Positions 1 through 7,308 of a stretch of 8,492 bases of DNA are shown here, one piece after another (positions within the stretch are counted from its first letter, which is position 1; each line of letters starts with the position of its first letter). Position numbers and translations under genes: made by a program. This DNA is from WQTU01 sp031548835 (GTDB taxonomy: Bacteria > Spirochaetota > Spirochaetia > CADAEX01), in NCBI GenBank assembly GCA_031548835.1, contig JAVBQS010000185.1, positions 1 through 8,492 of the forward strand, given 5' to 3'. Below the pieces are notes generated by a model. That model did no database searches and was not told the origin of the DNA. It worked only from the letters and a program-made list of their open reading frames with translations.

Positions 1-5
1 TATAA

Positions 6-44
6 TTATTGGCCGGGCGCGATGCAATCCTGCAGGCTAATCAT
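6..44 (-). other. 12-codon open frame overlapping the DUF58 stop; possible remnant of a lost downstream gene
   Basis: An ATG at 44-42 overlaps the DUF58 stop codon in an ATGA arrangement, exactly as at other junctions in this operon. The frame reads MISLQDCIAPGQ and then meets TAA at 8-6. It is too short to be called a gene with confidence. The overlap suggests translation may once have continued into a further operon member that was truncated or replaced just outside the window. It could equally be a chance ATGA at the end of the operon. No terminator hairpin is visible in the 40 bases available. Confidence 0.2.
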
Positions 45-1363
45 AACAAGCCGGAACGTTTAACAGACAGATAGCTGTTAATAAGGGCAGGAGAAAGGTC
101 GCTGGATGATGCTTCAAGAGAGAGGAGGCCTGAGCGCTCCCACTTTTTGTATAATTGCTGCCGGGAAAACATATAGGAAAAAGCAGCCGCGCTTTCCATT
201 GCTTCTTCTGCATTTGAAGGATGCCTCGCGCTTAATTTTTCTGCTTCCAGTTCTCTAAGGCTTACTAATAAAAGAAGATGTCTTCTCTTAATGCGCGGCA
301 ATATCCATGAGAGAGATTCTCCATCCTCTTCCCTGAAATTGCTTATTAAAATTATAAAAGTCCGCCTGTTTAGGCGAGAAAGAGCATTTTCAAGAGCAGA
401 AAATGGCGAGGAAGGAACAGGCGCACTATAAAGATCATAAAGGTTGTTCATAAGCTGTGTGAGAGTGCTCATTCCTTTGCGGGGCCTAAGCCACCTTTCT
501 TCATTGCCAAATGTTCCGACAGCAACGCTGTCTTCATGCTTAAGCGCAACATAGGAAAGAAGAAGCACTGCATTTAAAGCGCTGTCAAACTGCATATATT
601 CTCCTTCCCTGCGGTGAAGCCTGTACCCGGTATCTAAAAGAAAAAGAACTTGCTGGTCCTGTTCTTCCTGATATTCTCTTATAATTGGTTTTTGTCTCCT
701 GCCTGTAGCGTGCCAGTCTATTGCTTTTACAGGATCCCCAGGCTGATATTCTCTTAAGCTTTGAAATTCAAGCCCCTGCCCTCGTTTTCTTATATTTTTA
801 AGCCCAACCCTTTCCAGGATTCCCCTAAGATCCTGTCCTCCCAATGCAAGCATTTTTTTAAAATCAGGATAAGTCCTTCCGTTACTTTTTGTGTTATGAA
901 TAATTTTACGGCGCCAGAAATGTAAAGGAGAACTAAAAAGCAATTGAAGAGAGGAAAATTCCCATTCGCCTCTTTCTTTCGGCATAACAGAATATTCGAA
1001 AACAAGGACTGGATTTTCTTTTAGCCCTTTTCTATCCAGAATAACAGGAAAAACCTGACACATCATGGAATCAGGATAAATATCAAAAAGTTTTATTTTT
1101 GACGGGAGAAAACCTTTGCCGCTTTTTTTAATATGTAATATTACTGTTGCAGATTCTCCAAGAGCTAATGAAGTATTAATGCTGCGTTCTGTTATAAGAG
1201 GATCAATCATTAATCCTAAAAAAAGAGCATCTGCCAGAATAACAGGCAGAATAAGTGTTCCTAATAAAAACCAAATTAGAGAAAGAGGCTGTGAAAAAAA
1301 TCCTCCTATGCCAAGAAAAAGCCAGAAAATTGCTGCTGCAAAAAAAGAGGTTCCTGGTTTCAT
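41..1363 (-). CDS. DUF58 domain protein, membrane-anchored partner of the MoxR ATPase
   Basis: This 440-residue protein is the last intact gene of the operon. Two hydrophobic segments (about residues 7-25 and 28-52) anchor it in the membrane; the rest should be cytoplasmic or surface-exposed. The DUF58 signature is clear: GLEFQSLREYQPGD (197-210) followed by IDWHATGRRQKPIIREYQ (215-232). A von Willebrand A-like strand, VLFLLDTG (239-246), follows. At the metal-site position it reads DTGYR rather than the canonical DxSxS, so metal binding may be lost or altered, as I recall for many DUF58 proteins. Family members are almost always encoded beside MoxR ATPases and are inferred to act as their partner or adaptor; no enzymatic reaction is established. 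The start overlaps the moxR stop by 4 bases (ATGA). No convincing Shine-Dalgarno sequence is present, so translation probably depends on coupling to moxR. Confidence 0.93.
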   Translation of the reverse strand: MKPGTSFFAAAIFWLFLGIGGFFSQPLSLIWFLLGTLILPVILADALFLGLMIDPLITERSINTSLALGESATVILHIKKSGKGFLPSKIKLFDIYPDSMMCQVFPVILDRKGLKENPVLVFEYSVMPKERGEWEFSSLQLLFSSPLHFWRRKIIHNTKSNGRTYPDFKKMLALGGQDLRGILERVGLKNIRKRGQGLEFQSLREYQPGDPVKAIDWHATGRRQKPIIREYQEEQDQQVLFLLDTGYRLHRREGEYMQFDSALNAVLLLSYVALKHEDSVAVGTFGNEERWLRPRKGMSTLTQLMNNLYDLYSAPVPSSPFSALENALSRLNRRTFIILISNFREEDGESLSWILPRIKRRHLLLLVSLRELEAEKLSARHPSNAEEAMESAAAFSYMFSRQQLYKKWERSGLLSLEASSSDLSPALINSYLSVKRSGLL

Positions 1364-2337
1364 GTGCGGGGAGCTTCTGTTTTAGCAATAATATTTTCTA
1401 TTATTCTAATTTCATTTAACCCTTCAAGTTCGCTTTCTGCAGAAAGTGTAAGCCTGTGGGCAAGCACTGGCGAGGCTACTGCCTTTATATCATCAGGAAG
1501 GACAAAATCTCTGCCGCTTATAAGAGCTTTTGCTCTTGCACACCGTATAAGCGCAAGGCTTCCTCGGGGGCCTGCGCCGGATTGAAGCAGGGGAATTAAC
1601 CGGGTTGTTGATACTAGCCTGACAGAATAATCTATAATAGAAGGATCAACCCGTAATGTTGAAGTTAAATTTTGTATAGCCATAAATTCATCAGGGTTTA
1701 CCACCTTTGTTACTGAAGAAACAGATAACTCTGCTCCTGTTCTTTCTGATAATATGCGAAAGACCATCTCTTTTTCTTCTTCGTTGGAAGGGTAATCAGC
1801 AAGAACTTTCATAAGAAAGCGGTCTTTTTGCGCATCAGGCAGTGGATATGTTCCTTCATGTTCATAAGGGTTTTGTGTTGCAAGAACCATAAATGGTTTT
1901 GGAAGCTGATGGCTTTTTCCATCAAGGCTTACCTGAAACTCTTGCATTGCTTCAAAAAGAGCTGCCTGTGTTTTTGCAGGCGCCCGGTTAATTTCATCTG
2001 CAATAAAAAGGTGTGTAAAAACAGGGCCTCTTTTTGTTATAAAATCTCCGGTTGAAGAGTTAAGCATAATGTTTCCTGTAATATCGCTTGGCATAAGATC
2101 AGGTGTAAACTGTACCCGTCTTGAATCCCCTCCTATTGCCTGGGCAATAGAACGGACAAGCAATGTTTTTCCAAGGCCAGGAACTCCTTCAACAAGAATA
2201 TGCCCTCCTGCCAGCAGTGTAATCATGATATTTTCAACAAGCTTATCTTGCCCTATAAATGCTTTTGCTATTTCATTTCTTATAGACTTGATAGCTTCTG
2301 CTGCTGATTCAATAGTGTAGATTTTTTTTTCTGTCAT
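1360..2337 (-). CDS. MoxR-family AAA+ ATPase
   Basis: This 325-residue protein has the normal length for the family and all the hallmarks of an active AAA+ ATPase: Walker A GVPGLGKT (51-58), Walker B LFIADEIN (110-117), sensor 1 ATQNP (153-157), the DRF element (172-174) and a sensor 2 arginine in GPRGS (256-260). The stretch NRAPAKTQAALFEAMQE (117-133) is typical of MoxR proteins. MoxR ATPases form hexameric rings and act as chaperones or remodellers that mature or activate partner proteins, often together with von Willebrand A or DUF58 proteins. Here DUF58 is the next gene and four membrane-protein genes precede it. The start overlaps the DUF4350 stop by 4 bases, with GGAG five bases upstream of the ATG. 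The substrate cannot be read from sequence. Confidence 0.96.
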   Translation of the reverse strand: MTEKKIYTIESAAEAIKSIRNEIAKAFIGQDKLVENIMITLLAGGHILVEGVPGLGKTLLVRSIAQAIGGDSRRVQFTPDLMPSDITGNIMLNSSTGDFITKRGPVFTHLFIADEINRAPAKTQAALFEAMQEFQVSLDGKSHQLPKPFMVLATQNPYEHEGTYPLPDAQKDRFLMKVLADYPSNEEEKEMVFRILSERTGAELSVSSVTKVVNPDEFMAIQNLTSTLRVDPSIIDYSVRLVSTTRLIPLLQSGAGPRGSLALIRCARAKALISGRDFVLPDDIKAVASPVLAHRLTLSAESELEGLNEIRIIENIIAKTEAPRT

Positions 2338-3530
2338 AATCGCTCCATTATGCTTTCTATAATATAGATGTGTTTTATAAATTCCTGGTTTGTCAAGCTG
2401 CCGGAAGGCTGAAGCGCTTTTTTAACATCCTGCTCCTTTAATCCGCAAATTTCAGCTATATGTGAAAAAAAAGAATCATTATCAATAATTTCTCCATATT
2501 GCTGCCTGAAACGCTGCTTTATCGCCAGGTAATAATTTTCAAAGTAACTTCCAAGCCCTTTGTATTTTTTTAAAAAACAGGCTTCTGCAAGAAAACGTTC
2601 TCTTATAGGTTTGCCTGGTTTTTGTTCTTCTTCAATAAGCCTGCCAAAAACAGGAATAACCATCCAGAATCCTACAGCTATAAGTAAAAGAGAAGAGACA
2701 AGAAGAGGAAGAAAATTTCCCTGCTCTGCCAGTTTGCCGAAAAAACCAGGTTCAATTTTTTTTCCCCGGACAAACAGCACTCCCTGTTTTTCTTTATCCT
2801 GTTCTCCTGTGAGGCGCCATGAAAGCAGTGCATTTTTTTCTTTATAAAGATTATCTGATTTCATAAAAACAGGATTGCCGCAAAATGTTATAAAACCATT
2901 TCCTTCAGGTATTTTTAATATTCTTATTATTCCTGATTTATCTTTTATAATTTCAATTTTTTTTGAATTATTAATAATAGTAAAAGATATATCAATTTCA
3001 AAAAAAGGAAAAGAATCTGATTTTGCATTTTCTTTTTTTGATCTAGCAATATCTCTTTCATTTTTTCTTTTTTCTTTTGATTCAGATACAGTTGTTTCAT
3101 CTTCAATTTTCCCGCTGTCTGAAAAATTATTTTCTTTTATTCCAAATTTGTCAAAGATCTGGATAAGTCCCTGTTCTTCAAAGTAGTTCCATGAACTATC
3201 AAGACAAATAGTTAAATTTCCGCCTTCTTTTATCCATTGTTCCAGTTTGTCATATGTATTTTGCTGCCAGTCAAAAAGATTTGCCTGGATTATAATAACT
3301 TTTTCTTTGGCAGAAAGTATTGTAGATATATCAGCAGAAGAAATGACCCGCACAGTGTGGCCTGTTTTATTAAGCCATTTTTCCATTGCAAGATATTCAT
3401 TTGTTTTTGCCTGCCGGGAAGGAGCTTTGTATTTTGTTGTTTCATAAATTTCAAAATAGTTGTAGGCAAAAATAAAGAGAATAGCCATTGCTGTTATAGT
3501 TAAAAAAAATGGAATAGCATATTTACGCAT
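2334..3530 (-). CDS. DUF4350 domain protein, membrane-anchored
   Basis: This 398-residue protein has an N-terminal membrane segment (about 5-24), a large soluble domain, and a second membrane segment (about 273-297) before a charged C-terminal domain of about 100 residues. The soluble part begins with a pattern typical of DUF4350: TNEYLAMEKWLNKTGHTVRV (43-62), then VIIIQANLFD (78-87) and LEQWIKEGGNLTICLDSSW (96-114). It resembles the Rossmann-like, GATase-like fold predicted for this family. Residues about 137-172 form a highly charged, low-complexity Lys/Glu/Ser linker encoded by very AT-rich DNA. No catalytic triad is recognised. DUF4350 proteins habitually sit between DUF4129 and moxR genes, as here, which suggests a shared complex. 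The start overlaps the DUF4129 stop by 8 bases (ATGCGTAA), with only a weak AGGG upstream. Function is unknown; the family call rests on pattern and context. Confidence 0.82.
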   Translation of the reverse strand: MRKYAIPFFLTITAMAILFIFAYNYFEIYETTKYKAPSRQAKTNEYLAMEKWLNKTGHTVRVISSADISTILSAKEKVIIIQANLFDWQQNTYDKLEQWIKEGGNLTICLDSSWNYFEEQGLIQIFDKFGIKENNFSDSGKIEDETTVSESKEKRKNERDIARSKKENAKSDSFPFFEIDISFTIINNSKKIEIIKDKSGIIRILKIPEGNGFITFCGNPVFMKSDNLYKEKNALLSWRLTGEQDKEKQGVLFVRGKKIEPGFFGKLAEQGNFLPLLVSSLLLIAVGFWMVIPVFGRLIEEEQKPGKPIRERFLAEACFLKKYKGLGSYFENYYLAIKQRFRQQYGEIIDNDSFFSHIAEICGLKEQDVKKALQPSGSLTNQEFIKHIYIIESIMERL

Positions 3531-5025
3531 TGGAAACCCTGCCGGTAAGCAGCTGTTTTAGAGAACTGCAAAATTCCATTGCTTTTTCAAAACTGCTGTC
3601 AGATGGTTTTTGACCCCTGTATGCCAGGCTGATCCATGAGAAAACCAGTTTGCCAAAACCTTCTGCATCAGGAGCTTTTGCTTTTTGTACTATGGCAAGA
3701 CAGTCGTTCTCTGTTGCATCAACCGGAAAATCTATTCCTTCTTGAGTTGAATAAAGAAGAGTGGCTGCTAAAAAGCATTTTGCCCATGACTCTCTTATCA
3801 TTCCTTGATTATATAATTTCCCTGCATCTGCAAGCAGTTGTTCCGGGGTTGCCTGCGCGCCTGTGCCGGGGATAACAGCGCTTTTCCATTTTTTTTCCTC
3901 TGCTCCAATCTTGTTTTTCTTTAGTTTATAAAGCCTGAATATTACATATCCTGCAGCAGCCATGATAGCCAGTATAAGAATTGTTAATAATAAAAGGCCG
4001 AAAAACTCTTTTATTTTTTCAATCCAGGGAGCAAGTTTTAAATCTTTTGGTTCTTTTAATTCTTTTTGATTTTTTAGTCTGATTCCCCAGCTTTTCTCAT
4101 CGCCTCCAAAATCAGGAGAATCAAGAATCTCTTTTAAAATATCAACAGGAACTTCCTCCATATTTTTTGTCTGGCTTTGCTGGGCAGGAACAGGCTGCGG
4201 AATAATAAGAAAGAGCCATATTATTATAAAACAGAGAATTATTTTTGATGCTGCTGAAGGTTGTATAATGCGAAAAGCAGATTTCTGTTTTTTTGATTTT
4301 ATAAAGTTTTGGAATAATAACTGTATATCCCAGCCTTCAACTTCAATTCTGCTGTTGATATAAATACCAAAACCCATACATATATAAAGAGGTTCAACAA
4401 GAATAAAATTTAAACAGACTGCTGAAAAAATAAGAAGTTCAAATATATTTATGTGCTGCCAAAAAAAAGAAGCTAAAGGTGTTATCTGCATCATTTCAAG
4501 AACAGCAATGGTAAAAAGAGCCTCTCCTATAAGAAGAGAAAAAAAGATAACTATTGAAATTATTGTAAGAAAAGCGCAAAAATCAAGGCCGCCAAATTCC
4601 AGCATTTTTATCCGTTTTCTGGCAGCTTTGCCGGAAAGCTGTTCCAGTATTCTTACAGGCATGCGGGCTGCCCTCCATATGCTAAACCTGCGCCAAAGAA
4701 GATCTCCAGGGAGGGCTGTTAATAATGATTTGCCAAACCTTTTCATTATTCCGGATAGCGGCGCATCTGGTTCAAAAAAGCGGACAGAAAGAACATGGAG
4801 CACTGGCCTGCCAAAAAAAGGCTTTAGCCACCAAATAATAATATATGACCATGGCAGCATATTTTGCGGAAGCAGCCTTAGAAGAATGGCAAAAACAGTA
4901 AAAGGCAGAATCATCAGAATAATAAAAAAAACAAAATTATTCCGCCATAAGAGTATTCCGGAATCAGCAGCTTCCCAGCTGCTTCTCTGGCGCAGTTTAA
5001 GAGATCCTTCAAATGATTCAGCCAT
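3523..5025 (-). CDS. DUF4129 domain multi-pass membrane protein
   Basis: A protein of 500 residues if translated from the ATG at 5025. That start is preferred over an in-frame TTG at 5046 because a strong GGGAGGGAG lies seven bases before it and because it overlaps the SpoIIM stop by 8 bases, like the next junction. Hydrophobic segments lie at about 30-52, 58-70, 148-176, 192-215, 261-280 and 341-366. The loop at 281-340 is charged and probably extracytoplasmic. The C-terminal domain (about 391-495) carries the DUF4129 pattern: PEQLLADAGKLYNQGMIRES (394-413) and WISLAYRGQKPSDSSFEKA (464-482). DUF4129 is often linked to transglutaminase-like or MoxR/DUF58 genes. No enzyme motif is visible. It is probably the membrane scaffold or partner of the ATPase module; this role is inferred from context only. 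Confidence 0.85.
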   Translation of the reverse strand: MAESFEGSLKLRQRSSWEAADSGILLWRNNFVFFIILMILPFTVFAILLRLLPQNMLPWSYIIIWWLKPFFGRPVLHVLSVRFFEPDAPLSGIMKRFGKSLLTALPGDLLWRRFSIWRAARMPVRILEQLSGKAARKRIKMLEFGGLDFCAFLTIISIVIFFSLLIGEALFTIAVLEMMQITPLASFFWQHINIFELLIFSAVCLNFILVEPLYICMGFGIYINSRIEVEGWDIQLLFQNFIKSKKQKSAFRIIQPSAASKIILCFIIIWLFLIIPQPVPAQQSQTKNMEEVPVDILKEILDSPDFGGDEKSWGIRLKNQKELKEPKDLKLAPWIEKIKEFFGLLLLTILILAIMAAAGYVIFRLYKLKKNKIGAEEKKWKSAVIPGTGAQATPEQLLADAGKLYNQGMIRESWAKCFLAATLLYSTQEGIDFPVDATENDCLAIVQKAKAPDAEGFGKLVFSWISLAYRGQKPSDSSFEKAMEFCSSLKQLLTGRVSNA

Positions 5026-5983
5026 TTTTTTTCTCCCTCCCTGCAAGAATAAAGTAGAGGTATAAAAAAAACCATCCTGCAGCGCCTGCGCTGTAGCGGG
5101 CTACTTCAGGAATCTGATGTTTGGATGACCAGAATGCTTCTATAACTGCGGCAATTGCAAGAAGAATAGCGCTGCCTGTAATGAGAGGAATAGCTGTTTT
5201 TCCTGCAATGCGCAAAGAAGCCTGTCTTGTTAATCCTTTTGTTATAAAAAGCCTGTATCCAAGGATTAATCCAGCATGAGCGCTTAAAATAATTGCTGTA
5301 AGTTCAAAGCTGCCATGCCCGACGATAAAAGGAAAAAATGTTTGAGCAAAACCGTTATTAATTATATGAGCTGCAGCAGCGCCAAGAAAAAGTGCGTTAA
5401 AGGAAAGTATAAAAAGACTGCCCACTCCTGCCAGAATACCTCCTGCAAAAGTTCTGAAAGCAATTGAAATATTGTTATATATATAAAAGCCAAACATATC
5501 TGCATCTGAACTAACATTTCTGGGAGTAAGAAAATGTTCGCTTTTTGGATTATACATTTCTTCAAGCTGTGCTGCCTGGCTTTCCGGAATTATTTCATAA
5601 ACAAAATCGGGAAATCTGATACAAAGTGCTATTGCAAATAACGCAATTCCATAAAAAATAAGATGCGCAACAGCTATCCCTTTCCATGTGGCCCGTATTG
5701 AAATAGGAAAAGTTTTAAGTATAAAATCTGAAAAATAGCGGAAAGACCAGGAATGCTGGCCATATAATAGCTGATTGCCTTCAAGCACAAGGCGGTTCAG
5801 ACGTTCAATAAGAGCAGGGTCAAATGCATGAGCCCGGGCTGTGTTTAGATCCTGTGTTAGTTCTCTAAAAGCTTTTGGAAACCAGGCTGCTTGTGCTTTT
5901 GTCTCTTTGAATCCCCCGTTTATAATTTCTTCTATTTTGTTCCAGAATTGCTGACGCCTTTGGACAAAGCTTTGTTGTGTCAT
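5018..5983 (-). CDS. SpoIIM-family (stage II sporulation protein M, DUF95) integral membrane protein
   Basis: A 321-residue protein with a soluble N-terminal region (about 1-90) and five or six membrane segments (about 103-122, 172-200, 202-220, 226-246, 262-285, 298-314). Family hallmarks are clear: YNNISIAFRTFAGGILAGVG (169-188), GHGSFELTAIILSAHAGL (222-239) and IEAFWSS (281-287). SpoIIM of Bacillus works with SpoIID and SpoIIP in septal peptidoglycan remodelling during engulfment. The family is far wider than spore-formers, though, and in MoxR clusters it probably has a general membrane role. None of the other genes here suggests sporulation. The ATG overlaps the RDD stop by 4 bases (ATGA), and GGGG seven bases upstream is a usable ribosome binding site. 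Confidence 0.92.
   Translation of the reverse strand: MTQQSFVQRRQQFWNKIEEIINGGFKETKAQAAWFPKAFRELTQDLNTARAHAFDPALIERLNRLVLEGNQLLYGQHSWSFRYFSDFILKTFPISIRATWKGIAVAHLIFYGIALFAIALCIRFPDFVYEIIPESQAAQLEEMYNPKSEHFLTPRNVSSDADMFGFYIYNNISIAFRTFAGGILAGVGSLFILSFNALFLGAAAAHIINNGFAQTFFPFIVGHGSFELTAIILSAHAGLILGYRLFITKGLTRQASLRIAGKTAIPLITGSAILLAIAAVIEAFWSSKHQIPEVARYSAGAAGWFFLYLYFILAGREKKNG
5033..5041 (-). promoter_or_regulatory. Strong ribosome binding site that decides the DUF4129 start
   Basis: The minus strand reads GGGAGGGAG followed by seven A residues and ATG at 5025. It lies inside the 3' end of the SpoIIM gene, where it encodes part of the lysine-rich tail. It argues against the longer TTG start at 5046. 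It also gives this gene independent initiation, whereas several other junctions depend mainly on coupling. Confidence 0.75.
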
Positions 5984-6714
5984 ATCTTGTCCCCAATCAG
6001 TTTTCTGGCTATGCCAAGCAGGTATTCTGAGTCAGAATAAATATTATCAATAAATTCTTGCTCCCTAAGTGTTTGTACATATTTTTTTGCTATTTCACTT
6101 GCCCGCTCGCGGCTCATAAGCGGATAACGCCGCGCAAACATTAATATTGTCTGTTTTTCTTCATAAGACAAACTTTTTACCAAGTTTATTATTTTATATC
6201 TGGAAAGCCAGGACATATCAAAACGCTTTGAATGGGATGGAGCGTTTTGTACATATACAACAAGAGTATCTGCAGCCCAATCTCCAAGCCGCCGAAAACC
6301 AGGGCTTGCGCTCATACAGAGTAATACAATAGCATAAAGAAACATAAATGTATCTGCAAAGCGGAGCAGATTGCGGAGAAAAGAAGCGCCTGGATTTACA
6401 GGCGAACCGTCGCCTCTTACAACCCTGAGTCCCAGAATTTTTTTCCCAAGACTCTGGCCTTTGAAAAAAACCTCGCAAAAAACATGATAAAACCAGCTTA
6501 TTCCAAAAAGAATAAGCATCCATAACCAGGTTCCAAATATTGTTATAAGAGAATTAATACTTAAAGCTGCAGCAATAATAAAAATAAGCTGAATCAATAA
6601 ATCAATTGAATAAGAACAGCCGCGTATTAAGAAGCCGGCAGGGTAAAGGATAAATTCTATACCCTCCGGAGTTTGTACACTTAAAGTTGTGTCCCTGGTT
6701 TTACCTAAAACCAT
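5980..6714 (-). CDS. RDD family membrane protein with C-terminal cytoplasmic extension
   Basis: A 244-residue protein. The RDD domain spans about residues 15-158: GFLIRGCSYSIDLLIQ (27-42) with the family Arg and Asp, GQSLGKKILGLRVVRGDGSP (86-105), ASFLRNLLRFADTF (110-123) and RRLGDWAADTLVVY (141-154). Membrane segments lie at about 36-52, 55-80 and 118-136. About 85 residues follow the last membrane segment and look helical and charged (for example SYEEKQTILMFARRYPLMSR, 183-202). The RDD core lacks these residues, but I recall similar tails on RDD proteins beside SpoIIM genes. Some RDD proteins are ion transporters; the role in MoxR modules is unknown. The start shares one base with the previous stop (TAATG), and no good Shine-Dalgarno sequence is visible, so reinitiation is likely. 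Confidence 0.92.
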   Translation of the reverse strand: MVLGKTRDTTLSVQTPEGIEFILYPAGFLIRGCSYSIDLLIQLIFIIAAALSINSLITIFGTWLWMLILFGISWFYHVFCEVFFKGQSLGKKILGLRVVRGDGSPVNPGASFLRNLLRFADTFMFLYAIVLLCMSASPGFRRLGDWAADTLVVYVQNAPSHSKRFDMSWLSRYKIINLVKSLSYEEKQTILMFARRYPLMSRERASEIAKKYVQTLREQEFIDNIYSDSEYLLGIARKLIGDKI

Positions 6715-7211
6715 TAAAACAAGCCGGAACTAAGAAGCGAAATAATACCGACAACTATTCCTACTGGGATTAGAGCAAGATAAACAATGCATAAAATGCC
6801 GTAAAATTTCCATAATGATTTATTATTTTTTAAAGCAAGTTCCAGATCCTGTTCATTATTGCTCTGCAGATAGCTGCGGATTTTGGTGCCGAAATTATAA
6901 GTAAAACGAGCAGGTAAAAACATAACTACTCCAAGTATTATGTAAACTATTCCAATAGATGAGCTGAAAAAACCTGCAAGAAAATTTTCTGCGCTTGCTG
7001 CCATCATAGGCATGGCAAACATCATAATTATTCCGCCAAGAAACATAAAACTGCAGCCGATAAAGCCCAAAATACCTATAAACCTGAGCCAGGGAGATGC
7101 TTCTTTTAAGTATCTTACCATAGTTTCTGTTAATCCTACTCCAGAAAGAAATGGCTTTGGCGCGTTTAAATCTGCCTGCGGACTCTGATATGGGTTTAAA
7201 TTCTCCGACAT
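6714..7211 (-). CDS. Small NPYQSP-type membrane protein, DUF5362-like; first gene of the operon
   Basis: A 165-residue protein when started at the ATG at 7211, where AAAGGAGG stands seven bases upstream. An in-frame TTG at 7265 would add 18 residues but has no such site. The N-terminus contains NPYQSPQADLN (6-16), a short motif common at the start of small bacterial membrane proteins. Membrane segments lie at about 42-68, 79-100 and 136-160. Between the last two lies a cytoplasmic helix, TKIRSYLQSNNEQDLELALK (109-128), followed by a Trp-containing entry to the last segment. This layout fits the DUF5362 family as I remember it, but the assignment needs a profile search. It heads the operon and ends in TAA sharing a base with the RDD start, so it is cotranscribed and probably works with the RDD/SpoIIM membrane proteins. 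Confidence 0.8.
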   Translation of the reverse strand: MSENLNPYQSPQADLNAPKPFLSGVGLTETMVRYLKEASPWLRFIGILGFIGCSFMFLGGIIMMFAMPMMAASAENFLAGFFSSSIGIVYIILGVVMFLPARFTYNFGTKIRSYLQSNNEQDLELALKNNKSLWKFYGILCIVYLALIPVGIVVGIISLLSSGLF

Positions 7212-7218
7212 AAATTTT

Positions 7219-7226
7219 CCTCCTTT
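7219..7226 (-). promoter_or_regulatory. Strong ribosome binding site of the first operon gene
   Basis: The minus strand reads AAAGGAGG, then seven bases, then ATG at 7211. This decides the start of the DUF5362-like gene against the upstream TTG at 7265 and marks the translational entry point of the whole operon. Confidence 0.85.
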
Positions 7227-7277
7227 GTACAATAATATAGAAACATACCTCTTTATATTATGCAAGTAATGTTTTTA

Positions 7278-7308
7278 TATATATTTTAGGCAATGCTGAT
7301 TTATTCAA
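7278..7308 (-). promoter_or_regulatory. Candidate sigma-70-type promoter for the operon (weak)
   Basis: On the minus strand TTGAAT (7308-7303) is followed after 19 bases by TATATA (7283-7278), about 70 bases upstream of the first start codon. The spacing is longer than ideal and the region is AT-rich, so chance matches are common. A promoter is expected here because every downstream junction is gapless. The exact boxes are uncertain. Confidence 0.3.

Noticed and set aside
47..57. The 11-base CAAGCCGGAAC occurs at 47-57 and again at about 6720-6730.
   Set aside because: Both copies encode the similar C-terminal ends SGLL and SGLF of two different proteins. There is no flanking similarity, so chance is the simpler explanation.
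5026..5046. Longer DUF4129 start at TTG 5046.
   Set aside because: A GGGAGGGAG site seven bases before the ATG at 5025 and the 8-base overlap with SpoIIM favour the shorter form.
4451..5065. Long plus-strand open frame of 204 codons opposite DUF4129.
   Set aside because: It is the antisense shadow of a well-supported gene. It is rich in Arg/Ser/Lys, has no membrane or domain pattern, and has no ribosome binding site.
5018..5983. SpoIIM as evidence for an endospore-former.
   Set aside because: The family is widespread in non-sporulating bacteria, and no other sporulation gene is present in the window.
7212..7265. Longer start at TTG 7265 for the first operon gene.
   Set aside because: The extra 18 residues lack a ribosome binding site, would run across the RBS of the ATG at 7211, and come before the NPYQSP motif that normally lies at the N-terminus.
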